Shown: positions 51,768-61,023, numbered from the stretch's first letter. The stretch: 64,000 nt of DNA from CAYQQK01 sp964420065 (GCA_964420065.1 CAYQQK010000007.1:1-64000); one strand, 5' to 3'. Translations and numbers: made by a program. The notes: generated by a model not told the origin, from the letters alone.

Positions 51768-52697
51768 TTGAAAAATCTTTTATTCCGGTTGCTGATGGCT
51801 GGATTGTCCTTGTGGCTGATTGTTTCAATCACTTTCGCTTTGATGCACCTGATCCCGGGAGGGCCGTTTCAACGCGAAAGGGCGGTCCCGCCGGCGATCG
51901 AGGCCTGCCTTGAAGCTCGTTACAGGCTCGATCAACCGCTCGCGGTACAGTACCGGGATTACCTTTGCTGCCTGTTCCGGGGAGACCTGGGGCCTTCCTT
52001 TCGATACAGGGGTCGTACGGTCAACGCGATCATTGCGAGCACGTTTCCGATCTCCGCCCGGCTGGGTCTGGTTGCGCTGGCGATTGTGCTGCTGACGGGG
52101 ATCCCCGCCGGTATTGCCGCCGCCGTGCATCACCGGAAATGGCCCGATCACCTGGTAATGCTGGGGAGCACGATTGCTGCAGCCGTGCCCGGTTTCATTC
52201 TGGCAACCGTGTTGCTTTATTTTTTCGCCTACCGCTGGCGGCTGTTGCCGCCGGCGTTGTGGGGCACAGCAAAGCACGTGCTCATGCCGGCCGCCGCCCT
52301 GGCGGCCTTTCCTGCCGCTTCCGTCGCCCGCCTGACCAGAGCCAATCTGATCGAAGTTCTATCCCGGGATTACATCCTGGCTGCCCGGGCGAAAGGATTG
52401 CGGCCCGGCCGGATCATCCTGGTTCATGGTTTAAAGAACGCATTGATTCCGGTTATCGCTTTTTTGGGACCGCTCGCGGCCATGTTGCTGACCGGCAGCT
52501 TTATTATTGAAAACATTTTCGCGATCCCGGGCCTGGGTCGTCATTTTGTGACCAGCATTTACAACCGCGACTATACCGTGATCGCCGGGGTAACCGTTTT
52601 TTATAGCCTGCTCTTGATTGCCCTGAATTTGCTGGCGGATACCGTCCATGCCCTGCTTGATCCGCGGATCAGGTTCCGGCACGGGGAGCCGGTCTGA
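51768..52697 (+). CDS. oppB: Oligopeptide ABC importer permease 1
   Basis: About 309 residues. TTG 51768 is taken as start because it lies 7 bases after CCGGAGGG and yields the family N-terminus LKNLLFRLLMAGLSLWLIV; the frame is open back to 51660. Permease features are YRDYLCCLFRGDLGPSFRY, the EAA loop ILAARAKGLRPGRIILVHGLKNALIPV and GSFIIENIFAIPGLGRHFVTSIYNRDY. Six membrane helices are expected. It forms the channel with OppC. Confidence 0.9.
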   Translation: MKNLLFRLLMAGLSLWLIVSITFALMHLIPGGPFQRERAVPPAIEACLEARYRLDQPLAVQYRDYLCCLFRGDLGPSFRYRGRTVNAIIASTFPISARLGLVALAIVLLTGIPAGIAAAVHHRKWPDHLVMLGSTIAAAVPGFILATVLLYFFAYRWRLLPPALWGTAKHVLMPAAALAAFPAASVARLTRANLIEVLSRDYILAARAKGLRPGRIILVHGLKNALIPVIAFLGPLAAMLLTGSFIIENIFAIPGLGRHFVTSIYNRDYTVIAGVTVFYSLLLIALNLLADTVHALLDPRIRFRHGEPV

Positions 52698-52698
52698 C

Positions 52699-53637
52699 AT
52701 GCCCTTTGATGCCCGCCTCTTTCAGCCGCTGCAGACTGCATCCGGTGCAAGCCCGCAGTCATTGCCGGTTGCCCCCCGGCAGCGGACCTGGCAGCGGTTG
52801 AAAAAAAAACCGGCAGCCATGGCCGGTTTGGTGATAATCTCCATTTTGGTCCTGGCGTCTTTGCTCGGGCCGTTGCTTTCTCCGTACACCTATTCTCACC
52901 AGGATCTTGGCATAACACTGCAGGGGCCAAGCCGGGAGCACTGGTTTGGCACCGATTACCTGGGCCGGGATCTGTTTGTTCGAACCATGTCCGGGGCGCG
53001 TGTTTCCCTATCGATTGGTCTGGTTGCCGCTTTTTCGGCAACGATCATCGGTGTCATTTACGGGGGTATGGCCGGGTTGGCCGGGGGATGGCTGGATTTT
53101 GCCTTGATGCGCCTGGTGGACATCATCCATGGCATCCCTTTTTTGCTCTGGGTCATTTTGCTGATCGTTATTTTACGGGAATCGTTTCTTTTTACCGGCG
53201 GTCCGGGGCCGGGCCCGGCCGGACTTTACATTGCCCTGGGCCTGGTTTTCTGGTTGCCGATGGCCAGGCAGGTGCGGGCACAGGTTCGGAGCTTGAAGGA
53301 AAAGGAATTTATTTTGGCGGCGCGCGTTACCGGGGTTTCCCGGGGACGCTTGCTGCGGCGACATTTGTTGCCCAACTGCCTCGGTACGATCGTGATCAAC
53401 GCGCTCCTCACCATCCCCGAGGCTATTTTTGCCGAGGCGTGGCTCAGTTTTGCCGGCTTGGGTGTGTCCGCTCCCCGAGCCAGCTGGGGGGTACTGGCCG
53501 GCGATGCCGTGATCTATTTGAAAACGGCGCCGCACCTGCTCTTTTTCCCCGCCGTTTTGATCTGCCTGACCCTGCTCGCTTTTAATTACCTGGGCGAGGG
53601 TTTGCGTGAGGCCTTGAATCCGCAAACCGGCCGGTGA
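52699..53637 (+). CDS. oppC: Oligopeptide ABC importer permease 2
   Basis: About 312 residues, ATG one base after the oppB stop. An N-terminal cytoplasmic segment of about 45 residues precedes LVIISILVLASLLGP. Further marks are HWFGTDYLGRDLFVRTMSGARVSLSIG, the EAA loop ILAARVTGVSRGRLLRRHLLPNCLG and EAWLSFAGLGVSAPRASWGVL. Partner of OppB. Confidence 0.9.
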   Translation: MPFDARLFQPLQTASGASPQSLPVAPRQRTWQRLKKKPAAMAGLVIISILVLASLLGPLLSPYTYSHQDLGITLQGPSREHWFGTDYLGRDLFVRTMSGARVSLSIGLVAAFSATIIGVIYGGMAGLAGGWLDFALMRLVDIIHGIPFLLWVILLIVILRESFLFTGGPGPGPAGLYIALGLVFWLPMARQVRAQVRSLKEKEFILAARVTGVSRGRLLRRHLLPNCLGTIVINALLTIPEAIFAEAWLSFAGLGVSAPRASWGVLAGDAVIYLKTAPHLLFFPAVLICLTLLAFNYLGEGLREALNPQTGR

Positions 53638-53658
53638 GCCCGTAAGGGATGGTGAACC

Positions 53659-54654
53659 GTGGGTGCCTTGCTCGCAGTCAATCGGGTCGAAGTCCAATTC
53701 GAAACGCCGGCCGGTGTGCTCAGGGCGGTCCGCGGGGTTAGCTTTACCCTGGAGCCCGGCGAGGTGCTGGCTATCGTGGGAGAATCGGGTGGCGGCAAAA
53801 GTGTAATCGCCCGTTCGATCATGCGTCTGATCCCGGATCCGCCCGGTCAAATTACCGGCGGCTCGATCCGGTTTGACGGGGAGGAGCTCCTTCATAAAAC
53901 CGAAAAGCAGATGCAAAAGATCCGGGGCAATAGCATCGGTATGGTTTTCCAGGATCCTTTCAGTCATCTCAACCCGGTTTTGACCATCGGGACGCAGCTC
54001 ACGGAAGGTATGCGCCTGCATCGGGCTTTGACTGCCGGTCGTGCCCGGCGCAGGGCCGTCGCACTGCTGAGCCGGGTAGGCCTTCCGGAGCCGGAACGAT
54101 GTTTGAAACTGTACCCGCACCAGTGCAGCGGAGGGATGCGCCAACGGATCATGATCGCCATGGCGCTTGCCTGCAATCCAAAACTGATCCTGGCCGATGA
54201 ACCCACCAGTGCTCTGGACGTAACCATCCAGGCCCAGGTTCTGGAGATTTTCCGGCAAATCAGGGAGGAACGCCGCACCGCCATGATCCTGATCACCCAC
54301 GACCTGGGAGTGGTCGCAGGCCTGGCTGACCGGGTCCTGGTGCTGTATGCCGGCTGGGCGATTGAAACCGGCCCGGTCGAGGCTGTTCTGACCGGCCCGC
54401 TGCACCCGTACACGCGGGGGTTACTGCATTCTGTACCGGGCTTGGACATGGGGCCGGAAAAAAGGTTGGTTCCTGTTCGGGGCCGCCCGCCGGATCCGGT
54501 CCTGCAACCGGCGGGACAATGTCCTTTTTTACCCCGCTGTGATTATGCGCGGCAGATCTGTTCCCGGGTCTTACCTCCATTTTTCCGGAAAAATAGTCTG
54601 CACCGGGTCCGTTGCTGGCTGCAACACCCTTTGGCGCCTCATGAACATGAGTAA
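53659..54654 (+). CDS. oppD: Oligopeptide ABC importer ATPase 1
   Basis: 331 residues from GTG 53659. Walker A GESGGGKSV, Q-loop MVFQDPFSHLNPV, signature CSGGMRQRIMIAMALACNP, Walker B LILADEPTSALD and switch His in LITHDLGVVA. The C-terminal oligopeptide extension has HPYTRGLLHSVPG and a Cys pattern CPFLPRC...C...C typical of OppD/DppD. It pairs with OppF to energise import. Confidence 0.93.
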   Translation: MGALLAVNRVEVQFETPAGVLRAVRGVSFTLEPGEVLAIVGESGGGKSVIARSIMRLIPDPPGQITGGSIRFDGEELLHKTEKQMQKIRGNSIGMVFQDPFSHLNPVLTIGTQLTEGMRLHRALTAGRARRRAVALLSRVGLPEPERCLKLYPHQCSGGMRQRIMIAMALACNPKLILADEPTSALDVTIQAQVLEIFRQIREERRTAMILITHDLGVVAGLADRVLVLYAGWAIETGPVEAVLTGPLHPYTRGLLHSVPGLDMGPEKRLVPVRGRPPDPVLQPAGQCPFLPRCDYARQICSRVLPPFFRKNSLHRVRCWLQHPLAPHEHE

Positions 54655-55654
54655 GCGTTCTTTTTCGCCCGGTGGCGGCAAAGGGATTCTAGACGTGCGC
54701 GATATGGCCAAACATTTTCCCCTGCAGGGCGGCATTTTGACCGGCCGGTCTTTCGCCAGAGCGGTGGACGGGGTTTCGTTTACGATCCGGGCCGGGGAAA
54801 CACTGGGGCTGGTCGGGGAAAGCGGTTGCGGGAAAACTACCGCCGGGCGCACTGCAATCGGGCTCTACCGGCCGACCCGTGGGAAAGTATATTTCAAGGG
54901 AAGCAATCTGTTTGCTGCCCCAAAAAGCGTACGAACCCTTTTGCGGCGGCAGATGCAAATGGTTTTTCAGGACCCCTCTGCCGCTTTGAATCCCTGCTTG
55001 ACGGTGGAGGAAAGCGTGGGAGAGCCCTTGCAGATCTACCGTCTGACTGCCGGGAAAAAGGAGAGGCGGGAGCGGGTGCGTGATCTGTTACACCTGGTGG
55101 GGCTAAACCCCGGGCTCATGCACCGCTACCCGCACCAATGCAGCGGAGGCGAGTGCCAGCGGATCGGTATTGCCCGCGCCCTGGCCGGTGAACCGGAATT
55201 TATCGTTTTTGATGAACCGGTAGCGGCGGTAGATGTCTCGGTTCAGGCTCAGATTATTGATAAACTGGAAGGGTTGCAGAATCTGTTCAACCTCTCATAT
55301 CTGTTTATCTCCCACAATATTGCCCTGGTTTGCTACATCGCGGACCGGGTGGCGGTGATGTATCTGGGTAAAATAATGGAGATCAATTACAGCGGCCGGC
55401 TCGGCCGTCCGCCGCTTCACCCCTATACCGAAGCCCTTCTTGCGGCTGTTCCCGTTGCCGACCCCCGGGTTGAGCGCCGGCGGAAGCAACACCTCCTTGC
55501 CGGAGAAGTGCCGGGTTCGATCCACCCGCCCGCCGGTTGCCGTTTTCACAACCGCTGTAAAAGGGTTCAGCCCCGCTGCCGTTTCGAAGAGCCTGCACTG
55601 GTGGAACTGCAACGCGATCACTGGGTTGCCTGCCACCACTATCCCCCGCCCTAA
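54641..55654 (+). CDS. oppF: Oligopeptide ABC importer ATPase 2
   Basis: About 337 residues from ATG 54641 (54647 possible), overlapping the oppD end by 14 bases, with no clear SD, so translational coupling is likely. Walker A GESGCGKTT, Q-loop MVFQDPSAALNP, signature CSGGECQRIGIARALAGEP, Walker B FIVFDEPVAAVDVS and LFISHNIALV. The C-terminal HPYTEALLAAVPV and CRFHNRC...C fit OppF/DppF. It closes the importer operon. Confidence 0.93.
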   Translation: MNMSKRSFSPGGGKGILDVRDMAKHFPLQGGILTGRSFARAVDGVSFTIRAGETLGLVGESGCGKTTAGRTAIGLYRPTRGKVYFKGSNLFAAPKSVRTLLRRQMQMVFQDPSAALNPCLTVEESVGEPLQIYRLTAGKKERRERVRDLLHLVGLNPGLMHRYPHQCSGGECQRIGIARALAGEPEFIVFDEPVAAVDVSVQAQIIDKLEGLQNLFNLSYLFISHNIALVCYIADRVAVMYLGKIMEINYSGRLGRPPLHPYTEALLAAVPVADPRVERRRKQHLLAGEVPGSIHPPAGCRFHNRCKRVQPRCRFEEPALVELQRDHWVACHHYPPP

Positions 55655-55663
55655 AAAGAGTCC

Positions 55664-56215
55664 TCAGGAGCACTTTGTCCTTTCCCGGGCAGGAACTTGC
55701 ATCCCCTCCTGGATGAAAAGGAGCAGCCCGGCGGCCAGGGCAATATCACCCAGGCTGATTACTTTGTGCTTGCCGTAGGGCAAGCGTAAAGTATCAGCCA
55801 GGAAGACCAGACGGGTTTCCCCATCCAGGGGGGCATGGACCGGGCTGGCGCTGCCGCTCAGCAGCTCTTCCCGGTACGGGGATTTGAGGCGGTTCGGGTC
55901 CACCGGCATCCGCCCGCCATTGAAACCGATCACCGCCAGGTTCATCACCAGGCCCAGACAGAACAGGCTCATGCCCCGGTGGCGCCGGTTCAGGAAAATA
56001 AAGACAAGCAGGAGCAGGTAGGAGAAGAGGTGCAAAAAAGGGGTCAGAGCAATGAGGTAACGAAGGGTATAGAAATCCACCCACAGTGTTGCCTGCAAGA
56101 GCAATGCCCCTGCAGCCAGCCAAAAACCGGTTAGGTTGACCTTGTTCAAATGTCTGAAACGTCCCCGCCGTATCCAGCCGGTGAGAATCCCTATAAGAGC
56201 TGCTTCAGGAAACAC
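55664..56215 (-). CDS. DUF5317 membrane protein
   Basis: 183 residues, GTG start 4 bases after the HD-GYP stop. Four to five hydrophobic helices are present, with the DUF5317 core VIGFNGGRMPVDPNRL and LVFLADTLRLPYGKHKVISLGDIALAAGLLLFIQ. The family is found in Firmicutes and Actinobacteria and is uncharacterised; it often lies beside HD-GYP proteins, as here. Convergent with oppF, 9 bases away. Confidence 0.85.
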   Translation of the reverse strand: MFPEAALIGILTGWIRRGRFRHLNKVNLTGFWLAAGALLLQATLWVDFYTLRYLIALTPFLHLFSYLLLLVFIFLNRRHRGMSLFCLGLVMNLAVIGFNGGRMPVDPNRLKSPYREELLSGSASPVHAPLDGETRLVFLADTLRLPYGKHKVISLGDIALAAGLLLFIQEGMQVPARERTKCS

Positions 56216-56219
56216 CAGG

Positions 56220-57596
56220 TTAGTCTTCCTTCCGTGTTTTATCTTTTCCCCCGCCGGTTAGGCCCGACTCCGGTGTTGTTTCCCGGACCAGACAGCTTTC
56301 CATTGTTGCGGCGGCTTCTTTTGTAAAAAGAGTGGCACTCTTTCTATTAAAAAAGGTCGTGGCCAGGTGGGGAAAGAGTTTTTCAAAGGCTTTCACTACC
56401 TTTGGGTCAAACTGGCTGCCCGCTCCAGATCGGATCTCCTCCAGGGCTTCAAGGGGCGGAAGGGCTTTGCGGTATGGGCGGTCGCTGATCATGGCATCAA
56501 ACGAGTCGGCTATCGCCAGGATACGGGAACCCAAAGGAATGCTTTCCCCTTTCAAGCCGGACGGATAGCCGGTGCCGTCCCAACGTTCGTGGTGGTGGCG
56601 GATGATGGCGGCGCCGTCCTGAAAGAAAGTAATGTTTTTGATCACATCACTGCCGATGGGGGCATGTTGTTCCATCTCTTGCAGTTCGGTGGGGGTAAGC
56701 TTTCCCGGCTTTTTGAGAATTGCTTCCGGGATGGCTACCTTGCCCACATCATGAATCATGGCGACGTACTGAAACAGGTTCACCCGGTCTTCCGCCCATT
56801 TCATCTGCCGGGCCAGTGCCACGGCCAGTTTTGCCACCCGTGCCGAATGGCCCCGGGTGTAGGGATCCTTGGCGTCGATGACTTTTGACAGGCTCATCAT
56901 GGTATCCAGGAACGCTCGTCGCATATCCATATAGGATTGGAAAGAGTGGCGGGCCAAAACCAGGGGGACCAGGAAAAGGACGAGGCCCCAAAAACCGATA
57001 TGAACATAGATCAAGGAAACCAGAATACCCAGCGGGGCCATACTCAGAAAGTTGGGGGTAGCCCACTTGACGTTGGTCAACCAGATCGAATATGGATTTT
57101 CGTGGTAGATGATTGCCAGGACAACGGTAAACATCGAACTGTTTGCGATAAAACAAAACAGCAGGGACGCCAGTACGGCCAGCAAATAACGCTCCGAGAT
57201 AACCAGCCCGTTCGGATTGATCAGGCGAAATATGGCGGCCGATAACCCGGAGGTAAGCGTGAGTTGCGCGGCATTAAAAATATATTGAGAGCGACTACGT
57301 CCCTTGCGCAATGAGAAAAAATCTCCGGCGACGGTAATCAACACCACCAGAAAAGGCTGGAAAAGAAGGATCGAGGCAAACATGGAGGCAAAACTGACCG
57401 AAACAACACCACCCCGGGGCAGAGTAACCGGGTAACAGTCGGTAAGGAAAGATAAAAAAAGAAAAATACCCACTGAAAACCAATGGACCTCGTTCCAATC
57501 CGTCTTCAGGAACAGGCATGTGGCTGTGATCAACGCGAGGACAACCAAGAAAGCGATATAAACCCTGGCTCTTAAAGGCAGTTTCAATTGTTCCAT
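56220..57596 (-). CDS. Membrane-anchored HD-GYP phosphodiesterase
   Basis: 458 residues, ATG 57596. The N-terminal half (about 10-230) has about seven to eight hydrophobic helices resembling an MASE-like membrane sensor. The C-terminal HD-GYP domain (about 240-410) has HSARVAKLAVALA, IHDVGKVAIPEAILKKPGKL, HAPIGSDVI, RHHHERWDGTGYPSGLKGESIPLGSRILAIADSFDAMISDRPYR. All metal-binding His/Asp and the GYP motif are intact. It should hydrolyse cyclic di-GMP (or a related dinucleotide) in response to a membrane signal. It is co-transcribed with DUF5317 and possibly with the two tiny ORFs upstream. Confidence 0.92.
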   Translation of the reverse strand: MEQLKLPLRARVYIAFLVVLALITATCLFLKTDWNEVHWFSVGIFLFLSFLTDCYPVTLPRGGVVSVSFASMFASILLFQPFLVVLITVAGDFFSLRKGRSRSQYIFNAAQLTLTSGLSAAIFRLINPNGLVISERYLLAVLASLLFCFIANSSMFTVVLAIIYHENPYSIWLTNVKWATPNFLSMAPLGILVSLIYVHIGFWGLVLFLVPLVLARHSFQSYMDMRRAFLDTMMSLSKVIDAKDPYTRGHSARVAKLAVALARQMKWAEDRVNLFQYVAMIHDVGKVAIPEAILKKPGKLTPTELQEMEQHAPIGSDVIKNITFFQDGAAIIRHHHERWDGTGYPSGLKGESIPLGSRILAIADSFDAMISDRPYRKALPPLEALEEIRSGAGSQFDPKVVKAFEKLFPHLATTFFNRKSATLFTKEAAATMESCLVRETTPESGLTGGGKDKTRKED

Positions 57597-57647
57597 TATT
57601 TTACCCCGTAGTTAACATGGAATGAAGCCGGCGGATGGAGGGTTAAC

Positions 57648-57725
57648 TTACCACTTGAAAAGGGCCCCTCCGGCAAGGATCAGGGCTGCAAGGGCAACAA
57701 GAACTTTCAGGACAGTAAGCCTCAC
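57648..57725 (-). CDS. 25-residue membrane microprotein
   Basis: GTG 57725 lies behind a strong GAGGAGGT (57733-57740). The product MRLTVLKVLVALAALILAGGALFKW is a single hydrophobic helix with a basic N-terminus and Lys-Trp end, then TAA. It sits 51 bases upstream of the HD-GYP gene on the same strand, and the stop codon of the preceding tiny ORF lies within its SD site. No known family is recognised. Ideal SD and clean transmembrane shape support expression. Confidence 0.6.
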   Translation of the reverse strand: MRLTVLKVLVALAALILAGGALFKW

Positions 57726-57730
57726 GGTTT

Positions 57731-57891
57731 TTACCTCCTCTGCACTGTCCTCAGCAGCTTTCCGCTAAGGGCCGCCGGTATGCGCTCCGCTCTTGTGTCC
57801 GCTCGTTTTAAAGATGAAAGCATCTGTGCAATTTCCTTACCGCCGGCTTCAATTTTAAGATCTGTTCCAGGTAGTAAACAGGTTTGCTCAT
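57731..57891 (-). pseudogene. Small ORF interrupted by a one-base frameshift
   Basis: ATG 57891 behind GTAGGGAAAA starts MSKPVYYLEQILK in one frame, which stops at 57808. After a run of four A, the -1 frame continues IEAGGKEIAQMLSSLKRADT, then RAERIPAALSGKLLRTVQRR to a TAA at 57731. Joined, this would give a sensible 53-residue soluble helical protein. The join would need one more A in the run, so it is a recent frameshift, a sequencing error, or recoding. The second frame alone can also start at GTG 57907 (58 codons). The TAA lies inside the SD of the next tiny ORF, as in a real operon. Family unknown. Confidence 0.5.
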
Positions 57892-58018
57892 TTTTCCCTA
57901 CACTCACCTTTACTGGGAAAGATGGGGTGGTGGGGTTACTTCTCCTCCTTTGAAAGTAACAAGATGATGATCTATTTCCTTTCCTTAAAAATAAAACGGG
58001 TTATCGGCAGGCAAGGGG

Positions 58019-58729
58019 CTATTTATGGTCAATCACGGCCAACCTGCGGTTCATTGCATCCAGAGTGGCTTTGGCGGTGGCTTCAAGCGGGTCTCCCTTG
58101 TCCAGAGCCGTTCCCAACAGTATTTCTTCCCGGTCACCTAGATGATGTGATACGAACACGACAATGATTTCCTGTCCCGAGAGATTGATCTGGTGCACGG
58201 CGTCGGCATTCAAGTTTTTGGAGATACATTGTCCATTTATAACCGCATCCAGCGTAGCCCGGGCGACCAGATGGAGACGGTTGCGGCTGGTGTTGGGGCC
58301 GGAGGCTGTGCCTTTGAACCGGTCGTTGCCCAGGGCGATGGTGGTAAAGACATCGATTTCCTGTCTGCCGGCAACACAGCCTATTTCAACCAGCTTGAAA
58401 CGTGGGAGGGACCGGGCAATCTGTTTTTCCTTCCGGTCAAGCTGAGCAATGCTGATGCATTTATGATCGATCGGCAAACCCAACTTGACCAGGATCGCCG
58501 ATTCGATATCCCGTACAACTTGTTTCGGGGAACGGCTGGAGTCGGCCAGAACATGGATTTCGACGATCTCCCGATCTTTGCAAACTACCCGGGACGACAG
58601 TACACCCTGGACCTGGGCAATGATATTTTCAATACTTCTGTCCGGTTGCTCGGGCTGGCCTGAAATCGCATTATCCTCCCTTAACCCATTATAACCTTTG
58701 ATGACAGGTTTGTCCAAATATTGGTGCAA
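58019..58729 (-). CDS. Conserved hypothetical cytosolic protein
   Basis: Up to 236 residues from TTG 58729. No enzyme motif is recognised. The N-terminal part, IIAQVQGVLSSRVVCKDREI, then VEIHVLADSSRSPKQVVRDIESAILVKLGLPIDHKCISIAQ, looks like a small alpha/beta module of a conserved kind. The C-terminal half repeats the phrase ARATLDAVI / AKATLDAMN, giving an internal duplication (about 150-170 and 215-230). The best SD (GGGAGG, 58675-58680) is followed at 8 bases by an ATT codon (58666), with no in-frame ATG/GTG nearby, so the start is unclear. It precedes the tiny ORFs and HD-GYP on the same strand. Confidence 0.65.
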   Translation of the reverse strand: MHQYLDKPVIKGYNGLREDNAISGQPEQPDRSIENIIAQVQGVLSSRVVCKDREIVEIHVLADSSRSPKQVVRDIESAILVKLGLPIDHKCISIAQLDRKEKQIARSLPRFKLVEIGCVAGRQEIDVFTTIALGNDRFKGTASGPNTSRNRLHLVARATLDAVINGQCISKNLNADAVHQINLSGQEIIVVFVSHHLGDREEILLGTALDKGDPLEATAKATLDAMNRRLAVIDHK

Positions 58730-58803
58730 GTTATGGAAAATGAACGATATTGTATTTCGCCTTCAAACAGGCAATTCCTCTATTCTCGAGGTGAAATATA
58801 ACA

Positions 58804-61023
58804 TCAGCACTCACTGAAACCGCACGCTTCACACTTTAAACAGCCTTCGGCTCGAATCAAGGCGGCGGTGCCGCAATCGGGACAGATCTCGGTGCACGAT
58901 AGGTTGTTGCTTTCAATTCCGGCATCATCGACCCGGGCCAGTTCCTTCAAGGCCCGTCCGATGGCATCGGGGACGCTCATGATCCGGTTCGGACCGAAGC
59001 CGACCGAACGAGCGCCGCCGATTCCCGTCAATTGCGCCACGATTTCATCCACGCTCACCCCGCAGCGCAGGGCCAGGGAAACCAGTCGTGCCACCGCTTC
59101 GGTGAAGGCGACGACATCACTGCCGGCTTTGCCGATCTGCGCGAACAGTTCGAACGGTTTTCCGGCGACGGTGTTTACGGTGACAAAAAGGTTACCCAGG
59201 GCGGTGTGGACACTGGTGGTATTACCGACAAGCGTTTTCGGCCGTTTGGTCGGCTTGAGATCGTCCTGGGCCGGACCCGTTCCGGTATGAAGGACCTGTT
59301 GCTGGCGGGAACCGTCCCGGTAGATCGTAATCCCCTTGCAGCCCGCCCTCCAGGCGGAAAGATAGGCTTCCCGGACCTCTTCCGGGGCGGCTTCGTGGCG
59401 CAAGTTGATCGTTTTGCTGACGGCATTATCGGTATACTTTTGAAATGCAGCCTGATGGCGGATATGCCAGGAAAGATCGATTTCAAGGGCGGTTTTGAAC
59501 AGTTGCCGCGTTTTTTCGGGAAGCGGTATTTCTTCGGGCAGGCGGCCGGTTTTGGCGATGGCCCGGATCAGTGTTTCACTGTAAAGCCCTTCCTTTCGGG
59601 CTATTTCGAGAAAAACCGGGTTCACTTCGGGCAGGTCGATCCCCCCGAGAATATTCCGGCGGACAAAGGCGAGGCTGAAATAGGGTTCGATGCCGCTGCT
59701 GGCTCCGGCGAGGATGGAAATGGTGCCGGTCGGAGCGATGGTGGTACAGGTGGCGTTACGCACGCGATCTTCCGGCCGCCCGGTGTCGTAGATGCTGCCC
59801 GGAAAAGCAGGGAAAACGCCCCGTTCTTCAGCCAGAGAGACCGATTCTCGCCGGGCCTCCGCACTGATGTATCCCATTATTTTTTCGGCCATGACCAGAG
59901 CTTCTTCGCTGTCGTAAGGGAGCCCAAGACGGACGAGGAGGTCATGCCAGCCCATCACGCCGAGGCCGATTTTCCGATTGCCAAATTTGTGCATCCGGGC
60001 GATCTCGTCGATAACATAGCTACTGGCATCAATGGCGTTATCAAGAAAGCGTACTGCGGTGTGCACCACCCGGCCGAGTTTGTCCCAGTCGACGGCGCCT
60101 TCGGGCGTGAAAAATTTGCCGAGATTGATCGATCCGAGGCAGCAGGCCTCGAAGGGCAGGAGGGGTTGTTCACCGCAAGGGTTGGTCGTTTCAAAACGTC
60201 CCCGGTGCGGGGTCGGGTTGGCTTCATTCATCCGGTCAATAAAAATAATGCCGGGATCCCCTTTGGACCATGCTTTTTCGACCATCAAGTCAAACACTTC
60301 ACCGGCATCAAGCCGCGACGGCCGGTCAGCGAAGGGGTCCCGGTAAGGAAGGCCGGTACGCGGATTGATCAGGTCGTAGAAGGGATCGGGTTCTTCACCG
60401 GTGGCTTTACGCATAAATTCATCCGAGACGGAGACGGAAAGGTTGAAATTGGTGATCTCCTCTTCCTTTTCTTTGCAGCAGATAAATTCGATTATATTCG
60501 GATGGTTGTAGATCAGAGAACCCATGTTGGCCCCCCGGCGGGTGCCGCCCTGCTTGACCGCTTCGGTGGCGGCGTCGAAAATTTTCAAAAAAGAAAGCGG
60601 GCCGCTGGCCACCCCGTTGGTGGAACAGACAGTATCCCCGCTCGGTCTGAGGCGGTCAAAAGCAAATCCGGTGCCGCCGCCGGTTTTTTGAACCAGGGCC
60701 ATCTGTTTAAGGGTTGTGAAAATGCCCTCCATGCTGTCTTCGATCGGGAGGACGAAGCAGGCGCTAAGCTGTTGCAGTTCCCGTCCGGCGTTCATTAAAG
60801 TGGGTGAGTTGGGCAGAAAGAGCGCATCGGCCATGATCCGGTAAAATTCCTTTTCCATTTCCCGTTCCGCCGTTTCATCTTTACCGTATTCGGTTTCCAC
60901 AGCCGCAATATTTTTGGCGACGCGGTGTAAAAGATCGGCCGGGGTTTCTAGCGGTCGCCCCTTTTCGTCTTTCTTCAGGTATCTTTTTTCGTAGGTAATG
61001 CGGGCGTTTTCGGAAATATTCAA
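58804..61023 (-). CDS. nrdJ: Adenosylcobalamin-dependent ribonucleotide reductase (class II)
   Basis: About 739 residues. TTG 61023 is chosen because it follows AGGGAGGAGCT and gives the N-terminus MNISENARITYEKRYLKKDE. Family blocks: FLPNSPTLMNAG, LSACFVLPIEDSMEGIFTTL, KTGGGTGFAFDRLRP, AVKQGGTRRGANMGSLIYNHP, NPCGEQPLLPFEACCLGSINLG (active-site Cys region), and TTIAPTGTISILAGASSGIEP. The C-terminus is a Cys-rich ribbon, CPDCGTAAL...CLKCEACGFSEC, that relays reducing equivalents. It makes deoxyribonucleotides without oxygen using a B12 radical. No cobalamin riboswitch was recognised upstream. Confidence 0.95.
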   Translation of the reverse strand: MNISENARITYEKRYLKKDEKGRPLETPADLLHRVAKNIAAVETEYGKDETAEREMEKEFYRIMADALFLPNSPTLMNAGRELQQLSACFVLPIEDSMEGIFTTLKQMALVQKTGGGTGFAFDRLRPSGDTVCSTNGVASGPLSFLKIFDAATEAVKQGGTRRGANMGSLIYNHPNIIEFICCKEKEEEITNFNLSVSVSDEFMRKATGEEPDPFYDLINPRTGLPYRDPFADRPSRLDAGEVFDLMVEKAWSKGDPGIIFIDRMNEANPTPHRGRFETTNPCGEQPLLPFEACCLGSINLGKFFTPEGAVDWDKLGRVVHTAVRFLDNAIDASSYVIDEIARMHKFGNRKIGLGVMGWHDLLVRLGLPYDSEEALVMAEKIMGYISAEARRESVSLAEERGVFPAFPGSIYDTGRPEDRVRNATCTTIAPTGTISILAGASSGIEPYFSLAFVRRNILGGIDLPEVNPVFLEIARKEGLYSETLIRAIAKTGRLPEEIPLPEKTRQLFKTALEIDLSWHIRHQAAFQKYTDNAVSKTINLRHEAAPEEVREAYLSAWRAGCKGITIYRDGSRQQQVLHTGTGPAQDDLKPTKRPKTLVGNTTSVHTALGNLFVTVNTVAGKPFELFAQIGKAGSDVVAFTEAVARLVSLALRCGVSVDEIVAQLTGIGGARSVGFGPNRIMSVPDAIGRALKELARVDDAGIESNNLSCTEICPDCGTAALIRAEGCLKCEACGFSEC

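Noticed and set aside
53173..54405. 410-codon minus-strand open frame opposite oppC and oppD
   Set aside because: Antisense shadow of two clear ABC transporter genes.
59032..60798. 588-codon plus-strand open frame opposite nrdJ
   Set aside because: It lies wholly antisense to a strongly conserved enzyme, has no recognisable motif and arises from GC-rich codon bias.
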